The notes under the pieces were generated by a model that did no database searches, was not told the origin of the DNA, and worked only from the letters and a program-made list of their open reading frames with translations. A stretch of DNA of 34,066 nucleotides from an uncultured Lachnospiraceae bacterium (GTDB lineage Bacteria > Bacillota > Clostridia > Lachnospirales > Lachnospiraceae), in contig CAMWKB010000014.1 of NCBI GenBank assembly GCA_947174705.1, forward strand, positions 1-34,066. Reading direction: 5' to 3'. The translations under genes and the position numbers were made by a program. Position 1 is the first letter of the stretch. Each line of letters opens with the position of its first letter. This document shows, in pieces, positions 18,462-26,978 of the stretch.

Positions 18462-18995
18462 ATTGGACTGATTTATTATCGTTATCTGTTAATTCTATTG
18501 CTCATGGTAGCGGTCTTTATGGACTTCAAATATGACAGAATATATAATGGCTGGATTATGTTAGGTATTTTGCTGGGTTTATCACTTCGTATCCGGATAA
18601 ACGGATGGCACGATATGGGCAGCGTGATAGCTGCTATGCTGCTTGCCTTCTGTATCTTATATCCTATCTATAAAATCGGTGCGCTGGGAGCCGGAGACGT
18701 AAAGCTATTTATTATGGTCGGCAGTTTTTTATCGGTAAACCGTTTACTTTATGTGATGGTTGTCTCATTTATCATTGGCGCGATATTTTCCTTAGTTAAA
18801 ATGATATCAGAAGCAAATTTCATGGAAAGGATGAAATACTTGTCTTCTTATCTGGCGGATGTGCTTTGCAGTGGGCAATGGAAATTGTATGGAGAAAATC
18901 TTAAAGACGATTTTAAGAAATACAAAAGTAATAAAATACATTTTGCATTGCCGATTTGTTTTAGTGTGATGCTTGGGTCAGGAGGGATGTTTTGA
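18462..18995 (+). CDS. A24 prepilin peptidase, first of two in the Tad cluster
   Basis: A small TadV/CpaA-type aspartic prepilin peptidase that cleaves Flp-type pilin leaders at the cytoplasmic face of the membrane. The two catalytic Asp are D21 (FMDFKYDRIYN, end of helix 1) and D79 in GAGDVKLF. About 177 residues with several hydrophobic helices. The usual starts give a protein lacking most of helix 1: TTG 18498 or ATG 18504 leaves under ten residues before the first catalytic Asp. The frame stays open back to 18441, and the ribosome site at 18450-18457 points to ATT 18462 (or CTG 18468). I chose ATT 18462 and flag it. The stop overlaps the next start by 4 nt. Confidence 0.82.
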   Translation: MGLIYYRYLLILLLMVAVFMDFKYDRIYNGWIMLGILLGLSLRIRINGWHDMGSVIAAMLLAFCILYPIYKIGALGAGDVKLFIMVGSFLSVNRLLYVMVVSFIIGAIFSLVKMISEANFMERMKYLSSYLADVLCSGQWKLYGENLKDDFKKYKSNKIHFALPICFSVMLGSGGMF

Positions 18996-20005
18996 AGCAA
19001 AAAATATTTGTAGTCTGCGATTTGGAGGAAAACTATGCTTTCCGCATGGCGGAATATATTTCGGATAAAATACCGATGTCTTATAAATTGCATATTTTTA
19101 CCCAGATAGAAAAATTAAAAACTTTTCTGGAGCAGAATAAGATTTCTATTCTATTAATTGCGGAAAGCGCAATGAGGAAACTGAAAGTAAATGTCGATAT
19201 TCCGAATATCTTTGTACTGCAGGAAAGTGAAGAAAAAATGAATACGGATTATCAGTGTATAAACAAATTTCAGAGTCCAGAAGAAGTAGTAAAGGAAATG
19301 GCGGAGCAGATTACGGAACTGGGGAATTGGCAGGGTAACAGAACATTGTCGATGTGTAAGTCTAAGATAATAGGAATTTATTCTCCGGTAAAGAGATGCT
19401 TACAGACTTCGTTTGCGTTAACAATGGGACAGCTTCTTTCAAGAGAGCATAAGGCTCTGTATCTGAACTTTGAATGTTATTCCGGGTTTTCAAGGCTGCT
19501 TCACAGAGAGTTTTCGGCGGATATGATGGACATGGTGTATTATTTCAGATGTGCAAGAGAGAAATTTGCCATAAGGCTGCCGTATATTGTACAAAACATT
19601 AACGGACTGGATTTCATTCCGCCGGGGCAGTCAAATATTGATATGCAGGCAATTACAGGAGAAAACTGGCTTGAATTGTTAGAAGCAGTTGAAGAAGTCA
19701 GTGATTATGAATATTTGATTCTGGATTTAACGGATGGGATGAACGGTTTGTTTGAACTGCTGTCAAATTGTCATAAGATTTATACCATTACAAAAGACGA
19801 TGGTTTTGCTATGGCTAAAATGAAGCAGTATGAAGAAATATTACAGTTAAATGAGATGGATGATATTATAGGTAAAACCGTGAAATGCCGTTTTCCCTTT
19901 TTCAAAAAACTGCCGGAAGACTTAAACCTTATGACGCATGGCGAGTTTGCCGGCTATGTCAAAGCAATAATTCAAGAGGATTTATATGAAAAACAGACAG
20001 GATGA
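18992..20005 (+). CDS. TadZ/CpaE-like protein with degenerate nucleotide site
   Basis: A 337-residue cytosolic protein: an N-terminal receiver-like domain (about 1-110: FVVCDLEENYAFRMAEYI) followed by a ParA/MinD-like domain. In CpaE/TadZ proteins this family localises the pilus machine. The expected P-loop is replaced by YSPVKRCLQTSFAL (about 130-143), without the deviant Walker A KGGxxK[T/S] pattern, so nucleotide hydrolysis is doubtful; atypical sites are common in TadZ. Later motifs still align (LYLNFECYSG and DYEYLILDLTDG where Walker B would sit). The start is TTG 18992 with GGAGGG upstream, overlapping the peptidase stop. The 3' end overlaps tadA by 20 nt. Second gene of the operon. 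Confidence 0.82.
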   Translation: MKQKIFVVCDLEENYAFRMAEYISDKIPMSYKLHIFTQIEKLKTFLEQNKISILLIAESAMRKLKVNVDIPNIFVLQESEEKMNTDYQCINKFQSPEEVVKEMAEQITELGNWQGNRTLSMCKSKIIGIYSPVKRCLQTSFALTMGQLLSREHKALYLNFECYSGFSRLLHREFSADMMDMVYYFRCAREKFAIRLPYIVQNINGLDFIPPGQSNIDMQAITGENWLELLEAVEEVSDYEYLILDLTDGMNGLFELLSNCHKIYTITKDDGFAMAKMKQYEEILQLNEMDDIIGKTVKCRFPFFKKLPEDLNLMTHGEFAGYVKAIIQEDLYEKQTG

Positions 20006-21212
20006 AATACGTAGGGAATTAAAAAAGAGACTGACTGACAGCATCGATTATTCCAAGGAAATTTCTGATGAAGAAATGCGGGAATTAATAGATGAAATAA
20101 TCATAAGAGACGGCAGGCAGATGTCACTTAGCCTGACAGAAAAAGAAAATTTGCGCAAGGAACTATTTCATGCGGTCAGGAAGTTAGATGTATTGCAGGA
20201 ACTTATTGACGATGCCGAAGTTACGGAAATAATGATTAACGGCCCTGAGCATATTTTTATTGAAAAAAGCGGTAAATTATCCAGATTTGAACTTAAATTT
20301 GAGAGCAAGGAAAAATTAGATGATGTAATCCAGCAGATTGTGGCAGCCTGCAACAGGGTTGTAAACGAGGCGTCACCAATAGTAGATGCGAGGTTGGAAA
20401 ACGGAGCCAGAGTTAATGTGGTGCTTGCACCGGTGGCATTAAATGGGCCGATTGTGACAATCCGCCGTTTCCCGGATGAACCGATTACTATGAAAAAGCT
20501 GATTGCTTTTGGCTCACTTTCCGAGGAAGTGTGTGGCTGGTTAGAAAAACTGGTACGGGCCAGATACAATATTTTCATTAGTGGGGGTACCGGTTCCGGT
20601 AAGACTACGTTTTTAAATGCGTTGTCGAATTATATACCCGAAGAAGAACGGATAATCACAATTGAAGACAGTGCGGAGCTGCAGATTTTGAACATTCCTA
20701 ATATTGTCAGGATGGAGACGCGGAATGCAAATGTTGAAGGCTGTAAGGAAATTAGTATTCGTGATTTAATAAAAGCTTCTCTTCGTATGAGGCCCGACCG
20801 TATTGTTGTAGGTGAAGTAAGGGGTGGGGAAGCATTTGATATGATGCAGTGCCTGAATACAGGGCACGACGGCTCTATGTCAACAGGACATGCCAACAGC
20901 TCCAAAGATATGCTCAGCAGGTTGGAGAATATGATTTTAATGGGAATGGATTTGCCCTTAAATGCTATAAGGCAGCAGATTGCATCCGGAATTGATATAA
21001 TCATTCACTTAGGCAGGCTTAGGGATAAATCCAGAAAGGTTCTTGAAATTGTGGAGGTGCTTGGATTTGAAAACGATAATATTGAACTTAAGACTTTGTA
21101 CAAATTCGAGGAGACAGGCGAGGACGAAAATGGCAGGATACTGGGGGTATTGCAGCAAAAAGGAGAGTTAGAATATGTTGACAAACTTAAAACCGCGGGA
21201 ATCTATACGTAA
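19986..21212 (+). CDS. tadA: TadA/CpaF-type secretion ATPase
   Basis: The hexameric ATPase that powers Flp pilus assembly, related to VirB11 and GspE. 408 residues: an N-terminal helical/PAS-like region (about 60-170, containing INGPEHIFIE), then the ATPase core. Walker A is GGTGSGKTT (about 200-208), the Asp box is IITIEDSAEL, Walker B is IVVGEVRGGE (about 273-282) and the His box is STGHANS. All key residues are present, so it should be active. The start at ATG 19986 lies inside the 3' end of the TadZ-like gene, preceded by AGAGGA. The end overlaps tadB by 38 nt, a tight translational coupling. Confidence 0.95.
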   Translation: MKNRQDEIRRELKKRLTDSIDYSKEISDEEMRELIDEIIIRDGRQMSLSLTEKENLRKELFHAVRKLDVLQELIDDAEVTEIMINGPEHIFIEKSGKLSRFELKFESKEKLDDVIQQIVAACNRVVNEASPIVDARLENGARVNVVLAPVALNGPIVTIRRFPDEPITMKKLIAFGSLSEEVCGWLEKLVRARYNIFISGGTGSGKTTFLNALSNYIPEEERIITIEDSAELQILNIPNIVRMETRNANVEGCKEISIRDLIKASLRMRPDRIVVGEVRGGEAFDMMQCLNTGHDGSMSTGHANSSKDMLSRLENMILMGMDLPLNAIRQQIASGIDIIIHLGRLRDKSRKVLEIVEVLGFENDNIELKTLYKFEETGEDENGRILGVLQQKGELEYVDKLKTAGIYT

Positions 21213-21954
21213 GGGCGTAGATTATGGAGAGTATAATCTAAGCGGCAGAGAATATATATTGTATTCTGCGGAAGGTCTTCTGTTGTCAGGAATTATCAGT
21301 TATTTCTTTTATCGTTCCATATGGGCATTTCTGTTATCGTCTCCATTTCTTATAATTTTTTTGAAATTAAAGAAAAGGGAGCTTGCAGGAAAAAGAAAAC
21401 AAGAGCTGAATATGCAGTTTAAGGATATGGTGTTATCGGTATCTGCTAACCAAAAGGCGGGATATTCTGTAGAAAATGCTTTTAGGGAAGCATATAGGGA
21501 TATGTCGATGCTATATGGAAAGGAAAGTCATATTTGCAGGGAACTGGATTATATAGCAAAGGGTCTGGATAATAACATCGTACTGGAAAAGCTGTTGTAT
21601 GATCTGGCCGTAAGAAGCCATATTCAGGATATTATGCAGTTTGCGGATGTTTTCATGATTGCGAAAAGAAGCGGTGGGAATATGACTGAAATATTATCGG
21701 AAACTGCAGATACGATTGAACAAAAAATTTCGGTAGACAAGGAAATACAAGTCTTAATAAGTTCTAAAAAAATGGAGCAAAAAATCATGAACGTTGTTCC
21801 GTTTGCAATTATATTCTATATTGATATAACTTCAAAAGGATTTTTTGATGCACTGTATCATAATCTGATAGGAATTGTCGTTATGACAATCTGTCTTGCA
21901 ATTTATCTGGCAGCGTTAATGATATCCAAAAAATTAGTTGAAATTGAGGTTTAA
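21175..21954 (+). CDS. tadB: TadB-like inner-membrane platform protein (GspF domain)
   Basis: A 259-residue protein with the T2SSF/GspF fold that forms the membrane platform for the pilus with TadC. Hydrophobic segments are near 32-65 and 205-255, with a cytosolic helical domain between (about 75-190: FKDMVLSVSANQKAGYSVENAF, then FMIAKRSGGNMTEIL). The ATG at 21175 is preceded by AAAGGAG and lies within tadA. The next gene starts 2 nt after the stop. The order TadA-TadB-TadC is the classic one. Confidence 0.92.
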   Translation: MLTNLKPRESIRKGVDYGEYNLSGREYILYSAEGLLLSGIISYFFYRSIWAFLLSSPFLIIFLKLKKRELAGKRKQELNMQFKDMVLSVSANQKAGYSVENAFREAYRDMSMLYGKESHICRELDYIAKGLDNNIVLEKLLYDLAVRSHIQDIMQFADVFMIAKRSGGNMTEILSETADTIEQKISVDKEIQVLISSKKMEQKIMNVVPFAIIFYIDITSKGFFDALYHNLIGIVVMTICLAIYLAALMISKKLVEIEV

Positions 21955-21956
21955 GC

Positions 21957-23474
21957 ATGATTTATGTATATCTTATTATTTTACTGCTTTTTCTGTTTTC
22001 GTTTATATGCTCAAGTAAAGAAAATGTGTCGGGGTATATGGCGAGGATGATAAATAAGCCGTATCCCGGGGAAGTATTTTTCTTAAAGGCGGCAGTATGG
22101 TGTATGAGGGTAAAAGAAATGTGTACGGTCAGACTTGGCAAGGATAAAAAACAACATAATTTGATGCTGTATAAAGAACAGCTGTCCCGAAGCAGGCTTG
22201 GCAGGAAATTAAAATTATTGAATCCTGAATTATCTGAAAAGCAGCAGATAAAGGATTTTTATATACGGCAGTATTCGCTAGCGCTGTTGGTTCTTTTTAT
22301 CGGAAATATCCTTTCTTTATGTATAGCGCTTAGTGAACAGACGGGGGGAGTTCTTAAAGATAATGAATACATTCAGAGAAATGCATATGGAAAGGGAAAG
22401 ACAGAGCTTGTGTTATCGGCACAGGTAGAAGGAAGGGAAGCGGAAGAAATTTCGTATGCCGTAGAAGAGCAGAAAATTAAGGAGGAAGAAATTGACGTAT
22501 TGTATAAAAATGCCGTAGAACTTATACCGTCGCTTATTTTAGGTGAAAATAGCGGTCTCGATAAAGTAACAAAGGATTTAGCGTTGGTAAGTTCCATAGA
22601 CGGTTATCCTTTCACAATATCATGGGAAAGCAGCAGCTATTCTTTGGTACATACGGACGGTTCGGTGCAGAATGAAGAGCTGGAGGCACCGGAAGTAGTA
22701 ACGCTGAGTGCCTGCTTTAAGTATGATGAAATCGAATTTGAAAATATATTTCCCGTACAGATATGTCCGGTTGAATATACGGAAAGAGAGCTTTTTATAA
22801 AAAGGATTAAGGATTCTTTAGAGGAGCAGAATCAGGCAAGCCGGACAGATGAGATATTTACCCTGCCAAAGAAAATAGGTGATGCAGATGTGACTTGGAA
22901 GGAGGTGATACAGGGCAGCAGTGGTTATTTATTTCTGCTTATATGCGTGACAGCCGTAATTGTGTTTGTTTCCCAGAACAAAGAGGTAGAAGAGAAGCTG
23001 AAAAAGCGAAGCAAAGAGCTATTGCTGGATTATCCGGAAATCGTTAACAAGCTCACTCTATATATGGGAGCCGGCATGACGATACGCAATGCGTTTCTAA
23101 AGATGGGGGAGGATTATAAAAAGCAGGAAACCTCCAATCAAAAACGATATGTTTATGAAGAAATCTTATTGCTTTGTCATGAACTGCAAAGCGGCATATC
23201 AGAGACGGAGGCTTATGCACATCTTGGAAAGCGGTGCAGTCTGCAGCAATATATGAAACTTAGCGCTTTATTGTCACAAAATATACGAAAGGGCAGTAAT
23301 AATCTGTTACTGATGATGCGTCAGGAAGCGTCGGATGCTTTTGAAGAGAGAAAAAATACAGCAAAGAAATTGGGAGAAGAAGCCGGAACCAAACTTCTTA
23401 TTCCCATGATGATGATGTTATGTATTGTTATGGTAATTATTATGATTCCTGCATATTTTTCTTTCTCGGCATAA
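21957..23474 (+). CDS. TadC-like GspF protein with an Ig-like (atrophied Big) insert
   Basis: 505 residues, longer than typical TadC (about 300). The C-terminal half is the GspF-type platform domain (LLLDYPEIVNKLTLYMGAGMT, then a helical bundle and a final membrane segment). Between the membrane segment at about 101-124 and one at about 320-340 sits a 190-residue extracytoplasmic insert. Part of it looks like an atrophied bacterial Ig-like domain: LDKVTKDLALVSSIDGYPF, ISWESSSYSLVHTDGSV and VVTLSACFKYDEIEFENIF, the usual succession of strands. The insert could lie outside the membrane around the pilus. The start is ATG 21957. Confidence 0.86.
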   Translation: MIYVYLIILLLFLFSFICSSKENVSGYMARMINKPYPGEVFFLKAAVWCMRVKEMCTVRLGKDKKQHNLMLYKEQLSRSRLGRKLKLLNPELSEKQQIKDFYIRQYSLALLVLFIGNILSLCIALSEQTGGVLKDNEYIQRNAYGKGKTELVLSAQVEGREAEEISYAVEEQKIKEEEIDVLYKNAVELIPSLILGENSGLDKVTKDLALVSSIDGYPFTISWESSSYSLVHTDGSVQNEELEAPEVVTLSACFKYDEIEFENIFPVQICPVEYTERELFIKRIKDSLEEQNQASRTDEIFTLPKKIGDADVTWKEVIQGSSGYLFLLICVTAVIVFVSQNKEVEEKLKKRSKELLLDYPEIVNKLTLYMGAGMTIRNAFLKMGEDYKKQETSNQKRYVYEEILLLCHELQSGISETEAYAHLGKRCSLQQYMKLSALLSQNIRKGSNNLLLMMRQEASDAFEERKNTAKKLGEEAGTKLLIPMMMMLCIVMVIIMIPAYFSFSA

Positions 23475-23523
23475 AAGGCGCAAACTAATTTAATAAAAAC
23501 AAACAGTAAAGGAGACAAAAGTA

Positions 23524-23712
23524 ATGAGCAAAAGTAAATTAAAAGGATTCAAAGATTTTCTTAAAGAAGAAGAGGGTATGGGCACAGTGGAAATTATTCT
23601 TATTATTGTGGTGCTTATAGGATTGGTAATTATTTTTAAAAACCAGCTTCGCAGTCTTGTAGAGAGCGTTTTTGAAAAAATTACTTCGGACAGTAATACG
23701 GTAATGTCATGA
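23524..23712 (+). CDS. Flp-type type IVb pilin
   Basis: A 62-residue prepilin of the Flp1 type. A charged leader (MSKSKLKGFKDFLKEEEG, 18 residues) ends in Gly, the likely cleavage site. Mature MGTVEIILIIVVLIGLVII has Glu at +5 and a single hydrophobic helix, then a short charged tail. This would be the major pilus subunit, matured by one of the two A24 peptidases. AAAGGAG precedes ATG 23524. The stop overlaps the next ATG by 4 nt. The gene sits in a 49-nt gap downstream of tadC, with no separate promoter evident. Confidence 0.93.
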   Translation: MSKSKLKGFKDFLKEEEGMGTVEIILIIVVLIGLVIIFKNQLRSLVESVFEKITSDSNTVMS

Positions 23713-25142
23713 GAAAGGGATACATAACAGTATTTTTGTCATTATCCCTGACATTGATTCTATCTCTTGTATTGACGGTAATAGAGGGGGCAAGAATCAG
23801 TGCGATAAGAATGAAGTTTGAGTGTGTGGCAGATATAGGGATGAATTCCGTTTTGGCAGAGTATCATAGGGAGTTATTAGAGCAATATGATCTGCTGTTT
23901 GTGGATACTTCTTATGGCTCCGGTACGCCGTCTATTGCAAATACACAGGAGCATTTGAGAAATTATATGCAGAAAAATATGCAAGGCCGGAAGACAAGCA
24001 TATTTAATAGCACAAGGGATTTCTTGAATATGCAGGTGGGGATGACGGAACTCATAGAGTATTCAATGGCATCTGATGACAATGGAAATGTGTTAAAAAG
24101 GCAGGTTAGCGATTATATGGCGGATTATCCGGTTGGCGGTTTAATAGATAAAATCTCAGCCAATTCCGCACAGGTCAGTGCTTCGGGCATGGATTCCCGC
24201 GATATTGCAGGAGAACGTGAGGGTTATCAGAAACGGATTGAGGAAATTGGCTTGCCACAGGAAGAAGTGGAAGAGGGAGTATACGAAGATGTTCCGCTTA
24301 ATAATCCGGCGGATATCGCTAACGCAACCCGAAGCATGGGAGTATTGAATCTGGTTATGGGAGACACTTCCGATATCTCTAATGTAAAAGTAAATTTAAA
24401 AAATTACATTTCAAAAAGAACGCTTATGAAGGGCAGTGGGATGTGCAGTGATGCGGTAAGAGTATCGGGAGGACCGAATGATATTTTATTTCTTATATAT
24501 TTGTTTGATAAATGCGGTTACTACGGTGAGGTTAAAGAAGACTCCCTTTTACAGTATCAGATTGAATATATGATAGGCGGCAAAGATACCGATTGGCAGA
24601 ATTTAGAGCAAACAGCCAAAAAGATTCTTCATATACGCGAAGTATCCAATATAATTTATATTTTGTCCGATACCGCTAAGATTGCGGAGGCGGAAGCAAT
24701 GGCGTTGGGACTTACCGCAGTAACTATGACGCCTGCTTTGGCGGAGCCCGTGAAGTACACGATTTTGTTTGCATGGGCATATGTGGAAAGCTTGCAGGAT
24801 GTTAAGGCGCTGCTTAACGGCGGGCGGGTTCCTATATATAAAACTGCAGCCGATTGGAAAACAGGAATTAACAGTATTAAAAATGTAAAAGGAAGTTTAT
24901 CTGACAGTGACAGTGGCAGAGGACTTAACTATAAGGAATATTTAGAAATTTTGCTTTTTCTGACATTGGAACATGACAGAACTTTTCGGGCAATGGATAT
25001 TATGGAAATGGATATTCGCAAAACTCCCGGAAATAGTGCTTTCAGGCTGGACGGATGTTTCGATACTTTTAAAGCGCATATGAGCATAACAAGCGGGTTT
25101 GGTTATAGCTATGAGATGGAGCGGTTATATGGATTTTATTAA
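23709..25142 (+). CDS. Membrane-anchored Tad-cluster protein, DUF5702-like
   Basis: 477 residues. The N-terminal segment KGYITVFLSLSLTLILSLVLTVIEGARISAIR is a single anchor of the pseudopilin/TadG kind. It is followed by a large extracytoplasmic domain with EYHRELLEQYDLLFVDTSYG near 50-70, typical of proteins called DUF5702 in Lachnospiraceae (from memory). No catalytic motif is seen. By position it may be a minor pilin or tip/anchor component. ATG 23709 overlaps the pilin stop. Confidence 0.75.
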   Translation: MRKGYITVFLSLSLTLILSLVLTVIEGARISAIRMKFECVADIGMNSVLAEYHRELLEQYDLLFVDTSYGSGTPSIANTQEHLRNYMQKNMQGRKTSIFNSTRDFLNMQVGMTELIEYSMASDDNGNVLKRQVSDYMADYPVGGLIDKISANSAQVSASGMDSRDIAGEREGYQKRIEEIGLPQEEVEEGVYEDVPLNNPADIANATRSMGVLNLVMGDTSDISNVKVNLKNYISKRTLMKGSGMCSDAVRVSGGPNDILFLIYLFDKCGYYGEVKEDSLLQYQIEYMIGGKDTDWQNLEQTAKKILHIREVSNIIYILSDTAKIAEAEAMALGLTAVTMTPALAEPVKYTILFAWAYVESLQDVKALLNGGRVPIYKTAADWKTGINSIKNVKGSLSDSDSGRGLNYKEYLEILLFLTLEHDRTFRAMDIMEMDIRKTPGNSAFRLDGCFDTFKAHMSITSGFGYSYEMERLYGFY

Positions 25143-25163
25143 GCTGAAAGGAGGTAAAAGAGG

Positions 25164-26087
25164 ATGCCCTTTTTACGGTTACACTATAACAATAGAAAAT
25201 ATGCAAAAAACAAATCGACAGTGAATTCTCTCCGGACACATCTTGATATTCTTTCTCAAAACGGACCGTTAAAAAGGGTGTCCTCTTTTACCTCGCGTAG
25301 GCTTAGAGCGTCTATGACCGTTGAGGCAGCCATTGTATTACCGCTGTTCATATTTTTTATGATCCAGATTATGTCTGCAATAAATATGATAGGGGTGCAA
25401 AGCCGGCTTGGTGCAGCACTTCACCAGAGCGGAAACAAAATGGCATTTGCCGCTTATGCATACGAAAAAGCGTCTGATAATATACCGATTGACGGTATTG
25501 GAACAGTGGTTCTGACGGACCTGTATGCAAGAAATCAGGTTTTAAATTATGCCGGTAAAGCATATCTGAATAAATCCTGTATAAAAAACGGAGCAAGCGG
25601 TATCAGCTTTAGCGGAACATCAATTATGGGCAGCCATGATACCATTGAAATTTACCTGTCTTATTATGCTCAGCCGCTTTTTACGATTCTTGGTTTCGAT
25701 GGTTTTGCTATGAGCCAGTGTTATTATGGACGGGCTTGGACCGGATATGATGTACAAAGCAGCGTCAGTAATTTTAGTGATGACGATCCGATGGTGTATG
25801 TGACGGAGACAGGAACGGTGTATCATACAAACCGGAACTGCACATACCTGAATCCTTCCATAACATCGGTTGGCTATGATGACATAGGCAGCAGTAGAAA
25901 CCAGTCAGGCGGAAAATATTATCCATGTGAAATATGTGGTGGAAAAGTCTCGTCGGGAGTTGTTTATATTACCAATCAGGGAAACAGTTATCATACATCC
26001 ATTGGGTGTTCCGGTCTGAAAAGGACAATTTATACAATTCCATTGTCTCAGGCAGGGGGAAGGGGGCAATGTTCAAAGTGCAGGTAG
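25164..26087 (+). CDS. TadE-like minor pseudopilin with two Cys/His modules
   Basis: 307 residues. A basic lead (about 1-48) precedes the TadE-like segment ASMTVEAAIVLPLFIFFMI (about 50-68), with Glu shortly before the hydrophobic helix as in pseudopilins. A mid-region carries short repeats and the C-terminus holds two copies of a module: Y-H-T-x3-C, a Leu-containing stretch, then CxxC. Copy 1 uses H221, C226, C255 and C258; copy 2 uses H277, C282, C303 and C306. The pattern fits a small zinc-binding fold. AGGAGG precedes ATG 25164; the 3' end overlaps the next gene by 19 nt. Confidence 0.82.
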   Translation: MPFLRLHYNNRKYAKNKSTVNSLRTHLDILSQNGPLKRVSSFTSRRLRASMTVEAAIVLPLFIFFMIQIMSAINMIGVQSRLGAALHQSGNKMAFAAYAYEKASDNIPIDGIGTVVLTDLYARNQVLNYAGKAYLNKSCIKNGASGISFSGTSIMGSHDTIEIYLSYYAQPLFTILGFDGFAMSQCYYGRAWTGYDVQSSVSNFSDDDPMVYVTETGTVYHTNRNCTYLNPSITSVGYDDIGSSRNQSGGKYYPCEICGGKVSSGVVYITNQGNSYHTSIGCSGLKRTIYTIPLSQAGGRGQCSKCR

Positions 26088-26524
26088 GCAGCAGTACTAT
26101 TAAAATATTGTTAATTTTTTTTCTTGGTATATGTGCGGTATTTGATATAAGAAAAAAGGAAATACCGGTCATTCTGATTCTGACAGGGATTGTTTTTTCG
26201 TCAGGAATAAATATATGGCAGATATATTATAAAAACATTACTGTTGCCGATGCAGGAGCGGCGCTTGCTGTAGGTGTGTTTATTATATGTATGAGTTTTT
26301 GTACAAGAGAAAAAATCGGATATGGCGACGGTTTAATATTAATCGTATCGGGCCTTATGCTTGGTTTTTATCAATGTTTTCTGGGGCTGTGTATAAGTCT
26401 GGTCTTTTCATCGGTTTGCGCGCTGTTTTTGCTGATAACCCATAAGGCGGGCAAAGACAGCGGACTGCCGTTTGTTCCCTTTCTTACTGTCGGAATGGGG
26501 GTGAGTTTTTTTGTGCAAATGTAA
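26069..26524 (+). CDS. A24 prepilin peptidase, second in the Tad cluster
   Basis: 151 residues, six hydrophobic segments. The catalytic Asp pair is D26 (FDIRKKEIP) and D87 (GYGDG), in the GxGD context of type IV prepilin peptidases. The start is ATG 26069 with AGGGGG upstream, inside the end of the TadE-like gene; a longer reading from 25934 lies in another frame of that gene and is a shadow. The protein differs from the peptidase at 18462, so the two may serve different substrates (Flp pilin and TadE/F pseudopilins), which is inference. Confidence 0.86.
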   Translation: MFKVQVGSSTIKILLIFFLGICAVFDIRKKEIPVILILTGIVFSSGINIWQIYYKNITVADAGAALAVGVFIICMSFCTREKIGYGDGLILIVSGLMLGFYQCFLGLCISLVFSSVCALFLLITHKAGKDSGLPFVPFLTVGMGVSFFVQM

Positions 26525-26978
26525 ACAAAGCCGTAAGGCGTTAAAAGGTTATATGACACTTGAGGCAAGTTTCATTATGCCTTGGGTAATCTTTTTGTTC
26601 GTATTTTTAATTTATGTAAGTTTTTATCTTTATGATAAATGTGTTTTGTTTCAAGATGCTTATGTGTTAGCCCTGCGTGGAAGTGTGCAGAAAGAGGAAG
26701 CTGAAGTGCTTGAATATGTTAACGGGCATATGAGAGCGCAGTTTGGAAGTAAGTATTTTGGGGTAGGGAGAATTGATGGGAAAGCGGAAAAATCCAAGAA
26801 GGAAATAAAGGTTATCGGAAGCTGCAGCGTGAAGATACCGTTTGACAATTTTTTAACATTCTCAAAAGAAAGCGGTTGGCAGATTTCTACGCAGGCGACG
26901 GCGCAGATAATTAATCCAACCAAGGTAATCCGTAAGTGCAGGATGGCGGAAAATATTATGGAAAAGGTAGGTGGATGA
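26511..26978 (+). CDS. TadE/TadF-like minor pseudopilin
   Basis: 155 residues. A short basic, Cys-containing lead (MCKCKQSRKALKG) precedes GYMTLEASFIMPWVIFLFVF, a pseudopilin-type hydrophobic helix with Glu before it. A soluble extracytoplasmic domain follows. The start is TTG 26511, preceded by GGGGGTGAG at the proper distance, overlapping the peptidase gene by 14 nt. Probably a minor subunit of the same pilus. Confidence 0.8.
   Translation: MCKCKQSRKALKGYMTLEASFIMPWVIFLFVFLIYVSFYLYDKCVLFQDAYVLALRGSVQKEEAEVLEYVNGHMRAQFGSKYFGVGRIDGKAEKSKKEIKVIGSCSVKIPFDNFLTFSKESGWQISTQATAQIINPTKVIRKCRMAENIMEKVGG

Noticed and set aside
25934-26068. An in-frame upstream extension of the second prepilin peptidase
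   Set aside because: It runs in another frame of the TadE-like gene, whose Cys/His modules are clearly coding, and ATG 26069 has a good ribosome site.
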